Source: Massilia sp. erpn (GTDB lineage Bacteria > Pseudomonadota > Gammaproteobacteria > Burkholderiales > Burkholderiaceae_D). Taken from it: a stretch of 64,000 bases of DNA. The notes below the pieces were generated by a model that did no database searches, was not told the origin of the DNA, and was given only the letters and a program-made list of their open reading frames with translations. The position numbers were made by a program, and so were the translations under genes. The DNA is taken from assembly GCF_024400215.1 (NCBI RefSeq), contig NZ_CP053748.1:1240001-1304000 (forward strand), in the 5' to 3' direction. Positions within the stretch are counted from its first letter, which is position 1; each line of letters opens with the position of its first letter. Shown one piece after another: positions 1 through 9,693 of this stretch.

Positions 1-15
1 CGGGGTGCTGCAAAA

Positions 16-993
16 TTACTTCTCCAGACCGGCAGGTGGCCAGTTCTCGAGTTTCATGCCCAAGGTCAGGCCGCGCGAAGCCAGCACTTCCTTGATTTCG
101 TTGAGCGACTTGCGGCCCAGGTTCGGGGTCTTCAGCAGCTCGTTTTCGGTGCGCTGGATCAGGTCGCCGATGTAGTAAATGTTTTCGGCTTTCAGGCAGT
201 TGGCCGAACGCACGGTCAGTTCCAGGTCGTCCACTGGACGCAGCAGGATCGGATCGACCAGCGGCGCGCGCGATGGCGCTTCGGCGGCGGCTTCGGTGCC
301 TTCCAGGGCGGCGAACACGTTCAGCTGGTCAACCAGCACGCGGGCCGATTGACGGATCGCTTCTTCCGGGGTGATCACGCCATTGGTTTCAATATTGATG
401 ATCAGCTTGTCCAGGTCGGTACGCTGTTCCACACGGGCCGATTCCACGGCGTAGGACACGCGGCGCACTGGCGAGAACGAAGCGTCCAGGATGATACGGC
501 CGATGGTCTTGTTGGTGTCTTCCGACAGACGGCGCACATTGCCCGGCACATAGCCGCGGCCTTTTTCGACCTTGATCTGCATGTCCAGTTTGCCGCCGGC
601 GGTCAGGTGGGCGATCACGTGGTCCGGATTGATCAGTTCCACATCGTGCGGCAGATCGATGTCCGAAGCCAGCACGGCGCCTTCGCCTTCTTTCTTCAGG
701 GTCAGGGTGACGGAGTCGCGGTTATGCACCTTGAACACCACGCCCTTCAGGTTCAGCAGCAGGTCGACCACGTCTTCTTGCACGCCGTCCAGCGAGGAGT
801 ACTCGTGCACGACGCCGGCGATGGTCACTTCGGTCGGCGCGTAGCCGATCATCGAGGACAGCAGAACGCGGCGCAGGGCGTTGCCGAGGGTGTGGCCGTA
901 GCCGCGCTCGAACGGCTCCATCACGACTTTTGCGTGGCCGGCGCCCAGGGCTTCGACGTCGATAATACGTGGTTTCAACAAACTGTTTTGCAT
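16..993 (-). CDS. rpoA: DNA-directed RNA polymerase subunit alpha
   Basis: The alpha subunit dimerises to nucleate RNA polymerase assembly and contacts UP elements and activators. The 325-residue protein has the usual length. The N-terminal assembly domain spans about residues 1-235, followed by an Ala/Pro-rich linker and the C-terminal domain (about 245-325), which carries the conserved [14 protein letters not shown]-contact helix. It starts with ATG behind AAAGGAC and is the last gene of the alpha operon in this window. rplQ, its usual downstream partner, would lie just beyond base 1. A hairpin with a T-run lies between it and rpsD. Confidence 0.98.
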   Translation of the reverse strand: MQNSLLKPRIIDVEALGAGHAKVVMEPFERGYGHTLGNALRRVLLSSMIGYAPTEVTIAGVVHEYSSLDGVQEDVVDLLLNLKGVVFKVHNRDSVTLTLKKEGEGAVLASDIDLPHDVELINPDHVIAHLTAGGKLDMQIKVEKGRGYVPGNVRRLSEDTNKTIGRIILDASFSPVRRVSYAVESARVEQRTDLDKLIINIETNGVITPEEAIRQSARVLVDQLNVFAALEGTEAAAEAPSRAPLVDPILLRPVDDLELTVRSANCLKAENIYYIGDLIQRTENELLKTPNLGRKSLNEIKEVLASRGLTLGMKLENWPPAGLEK

Positions 994-1052
994 TGAAATG
1001 TCCTTTTCATTACCCTCGGCTCGTTACACCGATAAGGCTGATGGCATTAGTG

Positions 1053-1077
1053 AAAAAGCCCACTCCGTGGAGTGGGC
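1053..1077 (-). terminator. Hairpin with T-run between rpsD and rpoA
   Basis: On the minus strand a perfect 9-bp stem (GCCCACTCC/GGAGTGGGC, two-base loop) is followed by five T. This is the form of a rho-independent terminator, but it sits between rpsD and rpoA. It would act as a partial terminator or attenuator, or as an mRNA processing or stability element, setting rpoA output relative to the ribosomal proteins. The structure is seen directly; the activity is inferred. Confidence 0.55.
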
Positions 1078-1102
1078 GGGTCTTGCGGCTTACCGACTGC
1101 GA

Positions 1103-1726
1103 TTAACGCGAGTACAGCTCGACGATCAGCGATTCGTTGACGTCGTTGGCGATTTCGTTACGCTCTGGCAGGGACTTGAAGGTACCTTCCATTTTCTTGG
1201 CATCCACGGACACCCACGATGGCATGCCGACTTGTTCGGCCAGGGACAGGGCCTCGACGATACGGGTCTGTTTCTTGGCTTTTTCGCGCACGGCGATCAC
1301 GTCGCCGGTTTTCACGACGTAGGAAGCGATGTTCACCACATTGCCGTTCACGGTGAAGGCTTTGTGCGAGACCAGCTGACGCGCTTCAGCGCGGGTCGAG
1401 CCGAAGCCCATGCGGTAGGCCACGTTGTCCAGGCGGGTTTCCAGCAGGGACAGCAGGGTTTCACCGGTGTTGCCTTTGCGGCGGTCGGCTTCAGCGAAGT
1501 AGCGGCGGAACTGACGTTCCAGGATGCCGTACATACGTTTCACTTTTTGCTTTTCGCGCAGCTGGTTGCCGTAGTCCGAGGTACGGGCGCCGGATTTCAC
1601 GCCGTGCTGGCCTGGCTTGATGTCCAGTTTGCATTTGGAGTCCAGCGAGCGACGGGCGCTCTTCAGGAACAGGTCAGTGCCTTCACGGCGGGACAGTTTT
1701 GCTTTTGGTCCGATATAACGTGCCAC
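1103..1726 (-). CDS. rpsD: 30S ribosomal protein S4
   Basis: S4 is a primary 16S rRNA binder that nucleates 30S assembly and in many bacteria represses its own operon. The 207-residue protein begins [16 protein letters not shown] and contains the S4 RNA-binding fold (about residues 95-155, [20 protein letters not shown]). The start codon is GTG (bases 1724-1726), placed after AAGGAAAACATC. Unlike its tightly packed neighbours it is preceded by a 223-base gap from rpsK that contains a -10-like box and three strong hairpins, suggesting separate control of rpsD-rpoA. Confidence 0.98.
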   Translation of the reverse strand: MARYIGPKAKLSRREGTDLFLKSARRSLDSKCKLDIKPGQHGVKSGARTSDYGNQLREKQKVKRMYGILERQFRRYFAEADRRKGNTGETLLSLLETRLDNVAYRMGFGSTRAEARQLVSHKAFTVNGNVVNIASYVVKTGDVIAVREKAKKQTRIVEALSLAEQVGMPSWVSVDAKKMEGTFKSLPERNEIANDVNESLIVELYSR

Positions 1727-1758
1727 GATGTTTTCCTTAAATAATAATGACGCCCCAG

Positions 1759-1844
1759 CCGCATCGGTATGCGGTTAGGCGCTAGTCTGGCCCGATTGGC
1801 CAGACGGTGGCTCAACACGCCTGGCGAAACCGGTTCGACAGGCG
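1759..1844 (-). promoter_or_regulatory. Structured leader of rpsD: three consecutive hairpins
   Basis: Three good stems lie in a row in the rpsK-rpsD gap: 1818-1823 with 1839-1844 (CGCCTG/CAGGCG), 1785-1805 (eight-base arms GTCTGGCC/GGCCAGAC), and 1759-1774 (CCGCAT/ATGCGG). They sit between a -10-like box and the GTG start of rpsD. S4 is known to repress alpha-operon translation through a structured mRNA in other bacteria. The rpsM leader used in E. coli is too short here (19 bases), so this is the likeliest place for such a site. The function is inferred. Confidence 0.4.
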
Positions 1845-1857
1845 AAAATAGCCGGAC

Positions 1858-1863
1858 AGTATA
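1858..1863 (-). promoter_or_regulatory. Candidate -10 box for rpsD-rpoA
   Basis: TATACT on the minus strand matches the sigma70 -10 consensus at five of six positions. The -35 region 17 bases upstream is poor (TGGAAC). If used, it would give an approximately 125-base structured leader for rpsD. This is a weak call on one box only. Confidence 0.35.
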
Positions 1864-1949
1864 ACCGTTTCCGGTCCACTGTTCCAGCGATTTTCTATCC
1901 AGCAGGCAGGTGGCCGGCGCGCTGCTTGCCGGCCATAGCCATACTGAAC

Positions 1950-2354
1950 TTAGATACGACGACGCTTAGGAGGACGGCAGCCGTTGTGCGGCACTGGGGT
2001 CACGTCCTGGATCTCGGTGATCTTGATGCCCAGGTTGTTCAGTGCGCGAACCGCGGATTCACGACCAGGACCTGGGCCCTTGATACGCACTTCCAGGTTC
2101 TTCACGCCGCATTCCACCGCCACTTTACCAGCGGCTTCGGCAGCCACCTGCGCTGCGAACGGGGTCGATTTACGCGAACCCTTGAAGCCAGCGCCACCGG
2201 AGGTCGCCCACGACAGAGCGTTGCCCTGACGGTCGGTGATGGTGATGATGGTGTTGTTGAACGAAGCGTGAACGTGAGCGATACCTTCAGCGACGTTCTT
2301 TTTGACCTTCTTACGAACGCGCGCTGCTGCTGCGCTGCTTTGTTGCTTAGCCAT
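1950..2354 (-). CDS. rpsK: 30S ribosomal protein S11
   Basis: S11 forms part of the 30S platform near the 3' end of 16S rRNA and the mRNA exit. The 134-residue protein has an Ala-rich start, the [13 protein letters not shown] loop (about 92-104) and the basic C-terminus RPPKRRRI, all typical of S11. It lies 14 bases after rpsM and is followed by the only large gap of the alpha segment (223 bases before rpsD). Confidence 0.98.
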   Translation of the reverse strand: MAKQQSSAAAARVRKKVKKNVAEGIAHVHASFNNTIITITDRQGNALSWATSGGAGFKGSRKSTPFAAQVAAEAAGKVAVECGVKNLEVRIKGPGPGRESAVRALNNLGIKITEIQDVTPVPHNGCRPPKRRRI

Positions 2355-2368
2355 AGTAGTTTCCTAGA

Positions 2369-2734
2369 TTATTTCTTCAGCGATTGAGCGGCTTTGCGCG
2401 GACCTTTACGGGTACGTGCATTGGTGCGGGTGCGCTGACCGCGGACCGGCAGGCCCTTACGGTGACGCATGCCGCGGTAGCAGCCCAGGTCCATCAGACG
2501 CTTGATGTTCATCGACAGTTCGCGGCGCAGATCGCCTTCTACTACGAACTTTGCGACTTCATCACGCAGCTTTTCCAGTTCGCTGTCGTCCAGGTCCTTG
2601 ACCTTTTTATTGGTCGGTACACCCGTTTGGGCGCAGATGAACTGCGCGCGCGGGCGGCCAACACCGTAGATGGCGGTCAGGCCGATAACGGTGTGCTGAT
2701 GATTTGGGATGTTAACCCCTGCAATACGTGCCAT
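2369..2734 (-). CDS. rpsM: 30S ribosomal protein S13
   Basis: S13 sits in the head of the 30S subunit and makes the B1 bridges to 50S proteins; its tail reaches the P-site tRNA. The 121-residue protein begins [19 protein letters not shown], has the helix-hairpin-helix segment [13 protein letters not shown] (about 24-36) and a basic tail with [14 protein letters not shown]. The gap to rpmJ is only 19 bases, so the S4-binding pseudoknot found upstream of rpsM in E. coli has no room here. Confidence 0.98.
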   Translation of the reverse strand: MARIAGVNIPNHQHTVIGLTAIYGVGRPRAQFICAQTGVPTNKKVKDLDDSELEKLRDEVAKFVVEGDLRRELSMNIKRLMDLGCYRGMRHRKGLPVRGQRTRTNARTRKGPRKAAQSLKK

Positions 2735-2753
2735 TCGTTATTCCTCGAACTGA

Positions 2754-2867
2754 TTAACCTTGACGCTGCTTATGGCGTGGTTCGACGCAGATTACGCGAA
2801 CAACACCTTTGCGCTTGATGATCTTGCAGTTGCGGCAGATCCGCTTGACTGAAGCGTTAACTTTCAT
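2754..2867 (-). CDS. rpmJ: 50S ribosomal protein L36
   Basis: L36 is a tiny zinc-binding protein of the 50S subunit. The reading frame encodes 37 residues starting [20 protein letters not shown], with the zinc ligands Cys11, Cys14, Cys27 and His32, and ending EPRHKQRQG. The zinc ribbon is complete, so this is the C+ form. It lies 32 bases after infA and 19 before rpsM, the standard beta/gammaproteobacterial position between secY/infA and the alpha genes. Confidence 0.96.
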   Translation of the reverse strand: MKVNASVKRICRNCKIIKRKGVVRVICVEPRHKQRQG

Positions 2868-2899
2868 TTTTGCACTCTCTTTGGTTCGATTACTTAAAT

Positions 2900-3118
2900 T
2901 TACTTGGTCCGGAACACAATACGGGCCCGGCTCAGGTCGTACGGCGTCAACTCCACCGTGACCTTGTCGCCAGGGAGAATGCGGATGTAATTCATGCGCA
3001 TTTTACCCGAAATGTGGCCTAACACCACGTGGCCGTTTTCCAGCTTCACTCGAAATGTTGCATTAGGCAGATTCTCGAGGATCTCGCCTTGCATCTGTAT
3101 GACGTCGTCTTTTGCCAT
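2900..3118 (-). CDS. infA: Translation initiation factor IF-1
   Basis: IF-1 blocks the A site of the 30S subunit during initiation and helps IF-2 and IF-3. The 72-residue protein is a single OB-fold of the S1 type, starting [20 protein letters not shown] and containing [20 protein letters not shown] (about 34-53). It directly abuts the secY stop codon with no spacing, so it is probably translated by coupling to secY. infA placed between secY and rpmJ is typical of betaproteobacteria. Confidence 0.97.
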   Translation of the reverse strand: MAKDDVIQMQGEILENLPNATFRVKLENGHVVLGHISGKMRMNYIRILPGDKVTVELTPYDLSRARIVFRTK

Positions 3119-4453
3119 TTATCGCGTCGGAATTCCGCCCTTGAAGTTAGCTTTGCGCAGCAGCGAATCATATTGCTGCGACATCACATAGTTTTGTACC
3201 TGGGCCATGAAGTCCATGGTCACCACGACAATAATCAACAGAGAAGTACCACCGAAATAGAACGGTACCTTCCACTGGGCCACCATGAATTCCGGCAACA
3301 AGCACACCAGGGTGATGTAGACGGCGCCGGCCAGGGTCAAACGGGTCAGAATCTTGTCGATGTAGCGGGCGGTCTGCTCACCAGGACGGATGCCTGGCAC
3401 GAACGCACCACTCTTCTTCAAGTTCTCCGCGGTCTCCTTGCTGTTAAACACCAGTGCGGTGTAGAAGAAGCAGAAGAACACAATGGCCACGGCGTACAGC
3501 AATGCATGAATCGGCTCGCCGGGGGCCAGCGATGCAGCCAGATCTTTCAGGAACCGCACCACCGGATTGGCGGTGTCGGCACCCTTCGAAAACCAGTCCA
3601 CGATGGTTGCCGGGAACAAGATAATCGACGAAGCGAAGATTGGCGGAATCACGCCTGCCATATTCAGCTTAAGCGGCAGGTGGCTGGTCTGCCCACCGTA
3701 GATCTTGTTACCGACCTGACGTTTGGCATAGTTGACCAGAATCTTGCGCTGACCGCGTTCCACGAACACCACGCCGTAGGTTACCAGGGCAACCAGGGCG
3801 ACGATGACGATCACCGAGAAGGCGCTGATCGAACCGGTCGACACTTGGGAGAACAAGCCCCCCAGCGCACCCGGCAGACCGGCAGCGATACCGGCGAAGA
3901 TGATGATGGAGATGCCATTGCCGAGACCACGCTCGGTAATCTGCTCCCCCAGCCACATCAGGAACATGGTGCCGGTCAACAGCGTCACCACGGTCACGAA
4001 GCGGAAGCCCAAGCCCGGATCGAGCACCAGGTTCGGCTGGGCTTCCAGCGCGACCGCGATGCCGAAGGCCTGGAACAAAGCCAGACCAACCGTGGCGTAA
4101 CGGGTGTACTGGGTGATCTTGCGACGACCCGCTTCCCCTTCTTTCTTCAGCGCTTCCATCTGCGGCGACACGATCGACAGCAACTGCATGATGATCGAGG
4201 CCGAGATGTACGGCATGATACCCAGCGCAAACACCGTAAAGCGCGACAGGGCGCCACCCGAGAACATGTTGAACATGCCCAGGATGCCGCCTTCCTGCGA
4301 CTTAAACAGTGCGGCTAACTGTACCGGATCGATTCCCGGAACCGGGACGTGAGCCCCGATCCGATACACCACCAGAGCGCCCAGCAAAAACCAGAGCCGG
4401 CCCCAAGGGAACCCGGCTGCGGCACTTTTAGCAAGCTGTGGATTAGTCGCCAA
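3119..4453 (-). CDS. secY: Preprotein translocase subunit SecY
   Basis: SecY is the ten-helix core channel of the SecYEG translocon in the inner membrane, used by all Sec-exported proteins here (receptors, peptidases, PEP-CTERM proteins). The 444-residue protein has the expected length. It shows the plug region near [12 protein letters not shown] (about 40-51), a series of hydrophobic helices, and the conserved cytoplasmic loop [17 protein letters not shown] (about 347-363). It is transcribed 31 bases after rplO and abuts infA. Confidence 0.98.
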   Translation of the reverse strand: MATNPQLAKSAAAGFPWGRLWFLLGALVVYRIGAHVPVPGIDPVQLAALFKSQEGGILGMFNMFSGGALSRFTVFALGIMPYISASIIMQLLSIVSPQMEALKKEGEAGRRKITQYTRYATVGLALFQAFGIAVALEAQPNLVLDPGLGFRFVTVVTLLTGTMFLMWLGEQITERGLGNGISIIIFAGIAAGLPGALGGLFSQVSTGSISAFSVIVIVALVALVTYGVVFVERGQRKILVNYAKRQVGNKIYGGQTSHLPLKLNMAGVIPPIFASSIILFPATIVDWFSKGADTANPVVRFLKDLAASLAPGEPIHALLYAVAIVFFCFFYTALVFNSKETAENLKKSGAFVPGIRPGEQTARYIDKILTRLTLAGAVYITLVCLLPEFMVAQWKVPFYFGGTSLLIIVVVTMDFMAQVQNYVMSQQYDSLLRKANFKGGIPTR

Positions 4454-4484
4454 TTTTCGCTCCGATTAAGCTTTTAGCGGTCAC

Positions 4485-4916
4485 TCAGGCTACCGAACCG
4501 CCGGCAGCTTCGATGGCGGCTTTCGCGCCTGCGGTCACTTTCAGACCTTTCAGGGTGACAGCCTTGGTGATTTCGCCGGAGGCGATCACGCGCACATCGC
4601 GCGCCAGCACGTTCAGCACGCCAGCTTGCTTCAGGACCAGGATGTCGACTTCACCGACCGCCAGGGCGTTCAGATCCGACAGACGAACTTCCGCCTTGAA
4701 GGTTGCGTTCAGCGATTTGAAGCCGCGCTTTGGCAGACGGCGTTGCAGCGGCATCTGACCGCCTTCGAAACCGACTTTGTGGAAGCCGCCCGAACGCGAT
4801 TTCTGACCTTTGTGACCACGGCCAGCGGTTTTACCGAGGCCGGAGCCGATACCGCGGCCAACGCGACGCTTAGCGTGTTTCGCGCCAGCTGCTGGTTGAA
4901 TGGTATTCAATTCCAT
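4485..4916 (-). CDS. rplO: 50S ribosomal protein L15
   Basis: L15 is a late-assembly 50S protein whose extended N-terminus threads through 23S rRNA. The 143-residue protein has the diagnostic Gly/Lys-rich N-terminal stretch [20 protein letters not shown] (about 18-37) and a globular C-terminal half. It follows rpmD by 27 bases and precedes secY by 31, the conserved rpmD-rplO-secY order of the spc operon. Confidence 0.98.
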   Translation of the reverse strand: MELNTIQPAAGAKHAKRRVGRGIGSGLGKTAGRGHKGQKSRSGGFHKVGFEGGQMPLQRRLPKRGFKSLNATFKAEVRLSDLNALAVGEVDILVLKQAGVLNVLARDVRVIASGEITKAVTLKGLKVTAGAKAAIEAAGGSVA

Positions 4917-4943
4917 TTGATTCTCCAGATCGTAAGCCGAGGC

Positions 4944-5120
4944 TTACGATACGACTTTAACGAGGTAGGCGACCTTGGTGATCATGCCGCGTACCGATGG
5001 AGTGTCCTGCAGCTCGGAAACCGAGTTGACACGACGCAGGCCCAGGCCGCGCACGGTGGCACGGTGGTCTTGACGGGTGCCGATCAGGCCCTTCACCAGT
5101 TTTACTTTGATAGTGCTCAT
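4944..5120 (-). CDS. rpmD: 50S ribosomal protein L30
   Basis: L30 is a small peripheral 50S protein. The frame encodes 58 residues, beginning [20 protein letters not shown] and continuing with the typical [14 protein letters not shown] and [14 protein letters not shown] segments. It starts with ATG (5118-5120) behind GGGGAAACCGC, 11 bases after rpsE, and stops at 4944. Position between rpsE and rplO confirms the identity. Confidence 0.97.
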   Translation of the reverse strand: MSTIKVKLVKGLIGTRQDHRATVRGLGLRRVNSVSELQDTPSVRGMITKVAYLVKVVS

Positions 5121-5131
5121 GCGGTTTCCCC

Positions 5132-5650
5132 TTAAGCCAGGATGTCTTCCACCGATTTGCCGCGTTTGGCAGCGATCTCGGCAGGAGTGCTCATTTTCGA
5201 CAGGCCGTCCAGGGTGGCGCGCACCAGGTTGTACGGGTTGTTCGAACCGGTGGATTTGGCCACCACGTCGGTCACGCCCATCACGTCGAAGATTGCGCGC
5301 ATAGCGCCACCAGCGATCACGCCGGTACCTGGCTTGGCCGGGCTCATCATCACGCGCGAGGCGCCATGACGGCCGGTCACGGTGTGCTGCAGGGTGCCGT
5401 TTTTCAGCGGTACTTTGATCAGGTTGCGGCGGGCTTCTTCCATTGCCTTCTGCACACCGACCGGTACCTCTTTCGACTTGCCCTTGCCCATGCCGATGCG
5501 GCCATCGCCGTCACCAACCACGGTCAGCGCCGCGAAGCCCATGATACGACCACCCTTGACCACTTTGGTCACGCGGTTGATCGCGATCATTTTTTCGCGC
5601 ATGCCGTCATCCGGCTTGTCGCTTTGCATTTTTGCTTGCATTTTTGCCAT
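5132..5650 (-). CDS. rpsE: 30S ribosomal protein S5
   Basis: S5 lies at the mRNA entry channel of the 30S subunit and affects decoding accuracy. The 172-residue protein has the double-stranded-RNA-binding-like N-domain with [20 protein letters not shown] (about 26-45), then the [18 protein letters not shown] loop and the S5 C-terminal domain with [20 protein letters not shown]. The N-terminus ([17 protein letters not shown]) is slightly extended, as in other betaproteobacteria. Confidence 0.98.
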   Translation of the reverse strand: MAKMQAKMQSDKPDDGMREKMIAINRVTKVVKGGRIMGFAALTVVGDGDGRIGMGKGKSKEVPVGVQKAMEEARRNLIKVPLKNGTLQHTVTGRHGASRVMMSPAKPGTGVIAGGAMRAIFDVMGVTDVVAKSTGSNNPYNLVRATLDGLSKMSTPAEIAAKRGKSVEDILA

Positions 5651-5660
5651 GATCGTATCC

Positions 5661-6023
5661 TTAGAACTTCAGACCGGCTTCACGCGCGGCTTCAGCCAGC
5701 GCCTTGACACGGCCGTGGTAACGGAAACCGGAGCGGTCGAAGGCGACTTCGGTGATGCCCGCTTTCAGTGCTTTTTCTGCGACACGCTTGCCGACCAGTG
5801 CGGCAGCGGCGGCGTTGCCACCCTTGCCCGACTTGCCAGCCAGTTCGGCGCGCACTTCCGCTTCTGCGGTGGAGGCCGAAACCAGTACTTTGGCGTCTGG
5901 GCTGGTCAAGTTCGCGTAAATGTGCAGATTGGTGCGGTGGACCGACAGGCGGTTCACTTTCAATTGCGCGATCTTGATGCGGGTTTGACGTCCGCGGCGC
6001 AGACGAGATTCTTTTTTGTCCAT
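5661..6023 (-). CDS. rplR: 50S ribosomal protein L18
   Basis: L18 binds 5S rRNA and joins it to the 50S central protuberance. The 120-residue protein starts [20 protein letters not shown] and contains the [14 protein letters not shown] strand pair (about 26-39) and the C-terminal [23 protein letters not shown] signature. It lies 13 bases after rplF and 10 before rpsE. Confidence 0.98.
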   Translation of the reverse strand: MDKKESRLRRGRQTRIKIAQLKVNRLSVHRTNLHIYANLTSPDAKVLVSASTAEAEVRAELAGKSGKGGNAAAAALVGKRVAEKALKAGITEVAFDRSGFRYHGRVKALAEAAREAGLKF

Positions 6024-6036
6024 CGTCAGCCCCTAA

Positions 6037-6570
6037 TTACTTCTTCTTGGTTTCTTTAAGCTTAACCACTTCGTCCACATAGCGGACACCCTTGCCTTTG
6101 TAAGGCTCTGGGGAGCGGTAAGCACGAACTTCGGCGGCCACCTGGCCAACCTTTTGGCGATCGATGCCGCTGATCACGATTTCGGTCGGGGTCGGGGTTG
6201 CCACTTTGACGCCGGTTGGCATCGCGTGAACGACCGGGTGGGAGAAGCCCAGCGACAGGTTCAGCTTGTCGCCAGCGGCTTGCGCCTTGTAACCCACGCC
6301 AACCAGGCTCAGCTTCTTCTCGAAGCCCTTGGTGACGCCGGTAACCATATTGTTTACCAGGGCGCGCAGGGTGCCGGACATGGCGTTCGCTTCGCGGCTG
6401 TCATTGGCCACGTCGAACGTCAGGGTACCGGCGTTGTTTTCCACTTTCACCAGGCCGTTCAGGCTCTGGCTCAGGGTGCCCAGCGGACCCTTCACGGTGA
6501 TCGCTTGCGCGGAGATGGCGACTTCGGCGCCAGCCGGCACTGCGATCGGCATTTTAGCTACACGAGACAT
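6037..6570 (-). CDS. rplF: 50S ribosomal protein L6
   Basis: L6 is a two-domain 50S protein near the factor-binding (sarcin-ricin) region. The 177-residue protein has the two repeated L6 domains, with [11 protein letters not shown] (about 29-39) in the first and the C-terminal signature [16 protein letters not shown] (about 152-167). It lies 11 bases after rpsH in conserved spc order. Confidence 0.98.
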   Translation of the reverse strand: MSRVAKMPIAVPAGAEVAISAQAITVKGPLGTLSQSLNGLVKVENNAGTLTFDVANDSREANAMSGTLRALVNNMVTGVTKGFEKKLSLVGVGYKAQAAGDKLNLSLGFSHPVVHAMPTGVKVATPTPTEIVISGIDRQKVGQVAAEVRAYRSPEPYKGKGVRYVDEVVKLKETKKK

Positions 6571-6581
6571 TGTGTTACTCC

Positions 6582-6977
6582 TTAAGCCACGAAGCAGATA
6601 ACTTCGCCACCAACACCGGTAGCGCGCGCTTTGCGGTCGGTCATGACGCCTTGCGGAGTCGACACGATGGCCACACCCAGACCGTTCATCACGGTTGGGA
6701 TCTCGTCCTTGCCCTTGTACACGCGCAGGCCCGGACGGGACACGCGCTCGAGGCGCTCGATAACAGGACGGCCTACATAATATTTCAAACCGATTTTCAG
6801 TTCCGCCTTGCCTTCGTTCGAGGTCACGGCGAAATCTTCAATGTAACCCTCGTCCTTGAGGACGTTGGCAATCGCTACTTTGACTTTCGACGATGGCATG
6901 GCCACGGTCGACTTCTGCACGCCTTGGGCGTTGCGAATGCGGGTCAGCATATCGGCGATAGGATCGCTCATACTCAT
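6582..6977 (-). CDS. rpsH: 30S ribosomal protein S8
   Basis: S8 is a primary 16S rRNA binder of the 30S body. The 131-residue protein begins [19 protein letters not shown] and ends with the C-terminal signature [20 protein letters not shown]. Two in-frame ATGs occur; the first, eight bases from GGAG, is chosen and matches the betaproteobacterial family length. In E. coli S8 represses the spc mRNA at rplE, but the rplX-rplE gap here is only six bases, so that site is not evident. Confidence 0.98.
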   Translation of the reverse strand: MSMSDPIADMLTRIRNAQGVQKSTVAMPSSKVKVAIANVLKDEGYIEDFAVTSNEGKAELKIGLKYYVGRPVIERLERVSRPGLRVYKGKDEIPTVMNGLGVAIVSTPQGVMTDRKARATGVGGEVICFVA

Positions 6978-6991
6978 TGCTTGTTCTCCTA

Positions 6992-7297
6992 TTACCAGCT
7001 GGCTTTAGTCATACCCGGGATCTCACCACGCATGGCGAATTCACGGAGTTTGATACGGCCCAGACCGAATTTACGGAAGGTGCCGCGTGGACGACCGGTC
7101 ACGACGCAACGGTTGCGTTGACGGGTCGGGTTCGAGTTACGTGGCAGGGCCTGCAGTTTCAGGCGCGCTTCGTAACGCTCTTCTTCCGACTTGGACTGGT
7201 CATCAATGATGGCCTTCAGCGAAGCGCGCTTGGCGGCGAATTTCTCAGCCAGGGCCACGCGTTTCTGCTCACGGTTAATCAGTGCGAGTTTTGCCAT
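6992..7297 (-). CDS. rpsN: 30S ribosomal protein S14 (zinc-independent long form)
   Basis: S14 is a 30S head protein contacting 16S rRNA near S3 and S10. The 101-residue length and the presence of only one cysteine ([11 protein letters not shown], about 62-72) show the long C- form lacking the CxxC zinc pairs. The C-terminus [20 protein letters not shown] is typical. It lies seven bases after rplE and 14 before rpsH. Confidence 0.98.
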   Translation of the reverse strand: MAKLALINREQKRVALAEKFAAKRASLKAIIDDQSKSEEERYEARLKLQALPRNSNPTRQRNRCVVTGRPRGTFRKFGLGRIKLREFAMRGEIPGMTKASW

Positions 7298-7304
7298 GAT
7301 CTAC

Positions 7305-7844
7305 TTAGTTCCTGAACGGGAATTTAAAGGCGGCGAGGAGCGCTTTGGCTTCGTCGTCGGTCTTGGCGGTGGTGGTGATCGAGATGTTCATACCACGCAG
7401 CGCGTCGATCTTGTCGTACTCGATTTCCGGGAAGATGATCTGCTCTTTCACACCGATGTTGTAGTTGCCGCGGCCATCGAAGGAACGGCCGGACACGCCA
7501 CGGAAGTCACGCACGCGCGGCAGGGCCACGGTGATGAAACGGTCCAGGAACTCATACATGCGGGCGCCGCGCAGGGTCACCATGGTACCGATCGGGTAGC
7601 CTTCGCGGATTTTGAAACCGGCGATAGCCTTACGGGCCTTGGTGATCACTGGCTTTTGACCGGCGATCTTGGTCAGGTCGCCAACAGCGTGCTCGATGAT
7701 CTTCTTGTCGGCTACGGCTTCCGAGAGACCCATGTTCAGGGTGATCTTGGTCAGGCGCGGCACTTCCATTACCGATTTGTAACCGAATTTCTCGGTCAGA
7801 TCGGCAACGACCTTGTCTTTATAAAATTGTTGCAGACGGGCCAT
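7305..7844 (-). CDS. rplE: 50S ribosomal protein L5
   Basis: L5 binds 5S rRNA and contacts S13 and P-site tRNA in the central protuberance. The 179-residue protein begins [20 protein letters not shown] and has the conserved [16 protein letters not shown] (about 28-43) and the C-terminal [20 protein letters not shown]. Its start is six bases beyond the rplX stop, implying translational coupling. Confidence 0.98.
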   Translation of the reverse strand: MARLQQFYKDKVVADLTEKFGYKSVMEVPRLTKITLNMGLSEAVADKKIIEHAVGDLTKIAGQKPVITKARKAIAGFKIREGYPIGTMVTLRGARMYEFLDRFITVALPRVRDFRGVSGRSFDGRGNYNIGVKEQIIFPEIEYDKIDALRGMNISITTTAKTDDEAKALLAAFKFPFRN

Positions 7845-7850
7845 TTCTTA

Positions 7851-8165
7851 TTACCCCTTCACTACTTCGCCGGAGGACTTGAAGATGCGGACTTTTTTAC
7901 CGTCCACTTCTTTGAAGCCCACGCGATCTGCCTTACCGGTCGCAGCGTTGAACAGAGCAACGTTGGACACGTGAATAGGCATGGTCTTGTCAACGATGCC
8001 ACCAGTAACGCCAGTCATCGGGTTTGGCTTGACGGCTTTCTTAGCCAGGTTCACGCCTTCCACCACGACGTGCTCAGCGTCGATACGCTGTTGCACCACG
8101 CCGCGTTTGCCCTTGTCCTTACCGGTCAGGACGATGACTTCGTCGTTTTTGCGAATCTTATCCAT
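7851..8165 (-). CDS. rplX: 50S ribosomal protein L24
   Basis: L24 is an assembly-initiator protein of the 50S subunit near the exit tunnel. The 104-residue protein has the KOW motif at its N-terminus ([19 protein letters not shown], about 8-26) and the [16 protein letters not shown] segment. It follows rplN by ten bases in standard spc order. Confidence 0.98.
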   Translation of the reverse strand: MDKIRKNDEVIVLTGKDKGKRGVVQQRIDAEHVVVEGVNLAKKAVKPNPMTGVTGGIVDKTMPIHVSNVALFNAATGKADRVGFKEVDGKKVRIFKSSGEVVKG

Positions 8166-8175
8166 TACTGACTCC

Positions 8176-8544
8176 TTACAGGACTTCCGGTGCCAGGGAC
8201 ACGATCTTCATGAACTTCTCAGTACGCAGTTCGCGCGTGACTGGGCCAAAGATACGGGTACCGATCGGTTCCAGCTTGGCGTTCAGCAGAACGGCGGCAT
8301 TGCCGTCGAACTTGACCAGGGAACCGTCCTGGCGGCGCACACCTTTAGCGGTACGCACAACCACGGCGTTATAAATTTCACCTTTTTTGACACGGCCGCG
8401 CGGCTGAGCCACCTTAACGGTGACTTTGATCACGTCGCCAATGCCAGCATAACGGCGCTTGGAGCCGCCCAACACCTTGATGCACATAACTTCTTTGGCA
8501 CCGGTGTTGTCGGCCACTTCGAGCCGGCTTTCAGTTTGAATCAT
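8176..8544 (-). CDS. rplN: 50S ribosomal protein L14
   Basis: L14 lies at the 50S interface beside L19 and binds the silencing factor RsfS. The 122-residue protein begins [19 protein letters not shown] and has the signature [20 protein letters not shown] (about 36-55). It is the first gene of the spc group and is separated from rpsQ by a 254-base gap containing a hairpin, where the S10 transcript could end and a new transcript begin. Confidence 0.98.
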   Translation of the reverse strand: MIQTESRLEVADNTGAKEVMCIKVLGGSKRRYAGIGDVIKVTVKVAQPRGRVKKGEIYNAVVVRTAKGVRRQDGSLVKFDGNAAVLLNAKLEPIGTRIFGPVTRELRTEKFMKIVSLAPEVL

Positions 8545-8713
8545 AGTATTCTCTTTCCCAACTTAAGCCGAAGAATCCACACAATGTGAACCTCGGTCAG
8601 TCTTGGTCCCGCCAGACACGCGTAGCGCGCCTGTTTGGGTGCTTGACCTTCAGACAAGTACTGACCGCGATCCATGTCTGTGGAAAGACACTTAGCGGCG
8701 ATACATGAACGAA

Positions 8714-8743
8714 GCCCGCAAGTATCACATAAAACCTGCGGGC
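8714..8743 (-). terminator. Hairpin at the S10/spc junction
   Basis: In the 254-base gap between rpsQ and rplN (8545-8798) the minus strand has a stem GCCCGCAGG/CTTGCGGGC with a 12-base loop, followed by TTCGTTC. It resembles a weak intrinsic terminator for the S10 group. No convincing sigma70 promoter for rplN was found in the rest of the gap; the best is TTCACA with a 17-base spacer and a poor CTTAAG. The function is inferred. Confidence 0.4.
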
Positions 8744-8798
8744 CTGCAAGAACTAATTGGACTGTGGCCGCCACCGCACGGTGCCGGCCGCAAACCTC

Positions 8799-9071
8799 TT
8801 AGACGATTTGTGCAGCTTGCACTACACGAGTCACCGTCCACGCCTTCGTTTTGGAGATCGGACGACCTTCCTGGATCTCGACCGTATCACCGGCTTTGAC
8901 TTGGTTGGTCTCGTCGTGCGCGTGGTATTTCGCGGAGCGCACGATGATCTTGCCATACAGAGGGTGCTTCACGTGACGCTCGATCAGCACGGTAACGGTT
9001 TTGTCCATCTTGTCGGACACCACTTTACCGATCAGCGTGCGCTTGAGCGACTGTTTCACTGGTTCGTTCAT
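8799..9071 (-). CDS. rpsQ: 30S ribosomal protein S17
   Basis: S17 is an OB-fold primary binder of 16S rRNA. The 90-residue protein contains [20 protein letters not shown] (about 11-30) and [18 protein letters not shown], both typical. Its start overlaps the rpmC stop by four bases. It is the last gene of the S10 group before the 254-base gap. Confidence 0.98.
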   Translation of the reverse strand: MNEPVKQSLKRTLIGKVVSDKMDKTVTVLIERHVKHPLYGKIIVRSAKYHAHDETNQVKAGDTVEIQEGRPISKTKAWTVTRVVQAAQIV

Positions 9072-9259
9072 TTGGCTTCCTTCAGATTCATTACCGTCTT
9101 AACGCGTGCGATATCGCGGCGTACCTTCTTGAGCTGCGAAGTGTTGCTCAGCTGTTGCGTCGCGGTTTGCATACGCAGGCCAAACTGGGCCTTCAGCAGA
9201 TCGTTCAGCTCTTTTTGCAGAGCTGCCTGGTCTTTGCCGCGGAGTTCAGATGCTTTCAT
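9068..9259 (-). CDS. rpmC: 50S ribosomal protein L29
   Basis: L29 is a small two-helix protein at the 50S tunnel exit, beside the trigger-factor and SRP docking site. The 63-residue protein begins [20 protein letters not shown] and contains the [16 protein letters not shown] signature near its end. It overlaps rpsQ by four bases and follows rplP by 12. Confidence 0.97.
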   Translation of the reverse strand: MKASELRGKDQAALQKELNDLLKAQFGLRMQTATQQLSNTSQLKKVRRDIARVKTVMNLKEAK

Positions 9260-9271
9260 ATTTCACTCCAA

Positions 9272-9691
9272 TTATTGGCCAACCTGGCGCACCACGAAGG
9301 TGGTAGCCAGCGGCAGTTTGGCAGCAGCCAGGCGGAACGCTTCGCGCGCCAGTTCTTCTGCGACGCCATCCATTTCGTACAGTACTTTGCCAGGCTGGAT
9401 TTCAGCCACGTAGTACTCCGGATTACCTTTACCGTTACCCATACGGACTTCGGCAGGCTTGTTCGAAATTGGCTTGTCCGGGAAGACGCGGATCCAGATA
9501 CGACCGCCACGTTTGATGTGACGGGTCATGGCGCGACGCGCTGCCTCGATTTGACGGGCCGTGATACGGCCGCGTGCAACGGCTTTCAGACCGAATTCGC
9601 CGAACGACACGGCGGTGCCGCGCGTGTGCGAAATACCGGTGTTACGGCCTTTCTGCTCTTTACGATACTTTCTGCGTGCTGGTTGCAGCAT
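9272..9691 (-). CDS. rplP: 50S ribosomal protein L16
   Basis: L16 organises the A-site region of 23S rRNA and contacts tRNA. The 139-residue protein begins [19 protein letters not shown] and has the [20 protein letters not shown] signature (about 74-93). It lies two bases from the rpsC stop. Confidence 0.98.
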   Translation of the reverse strand: MLQPARRKYRKEQKGRNTGISHTRGTAVSFGEFGLKAVARGRITARQIEAARRAMTRHIKRGGRIWIRVFPDKPISNKPAEVRMGNGKGNPEYYVAEIQPGKVLYEMDGVAEELAREAFRLAAAKLPLATTFVVRQVGQ

Positions 9692-9693
9692 GA

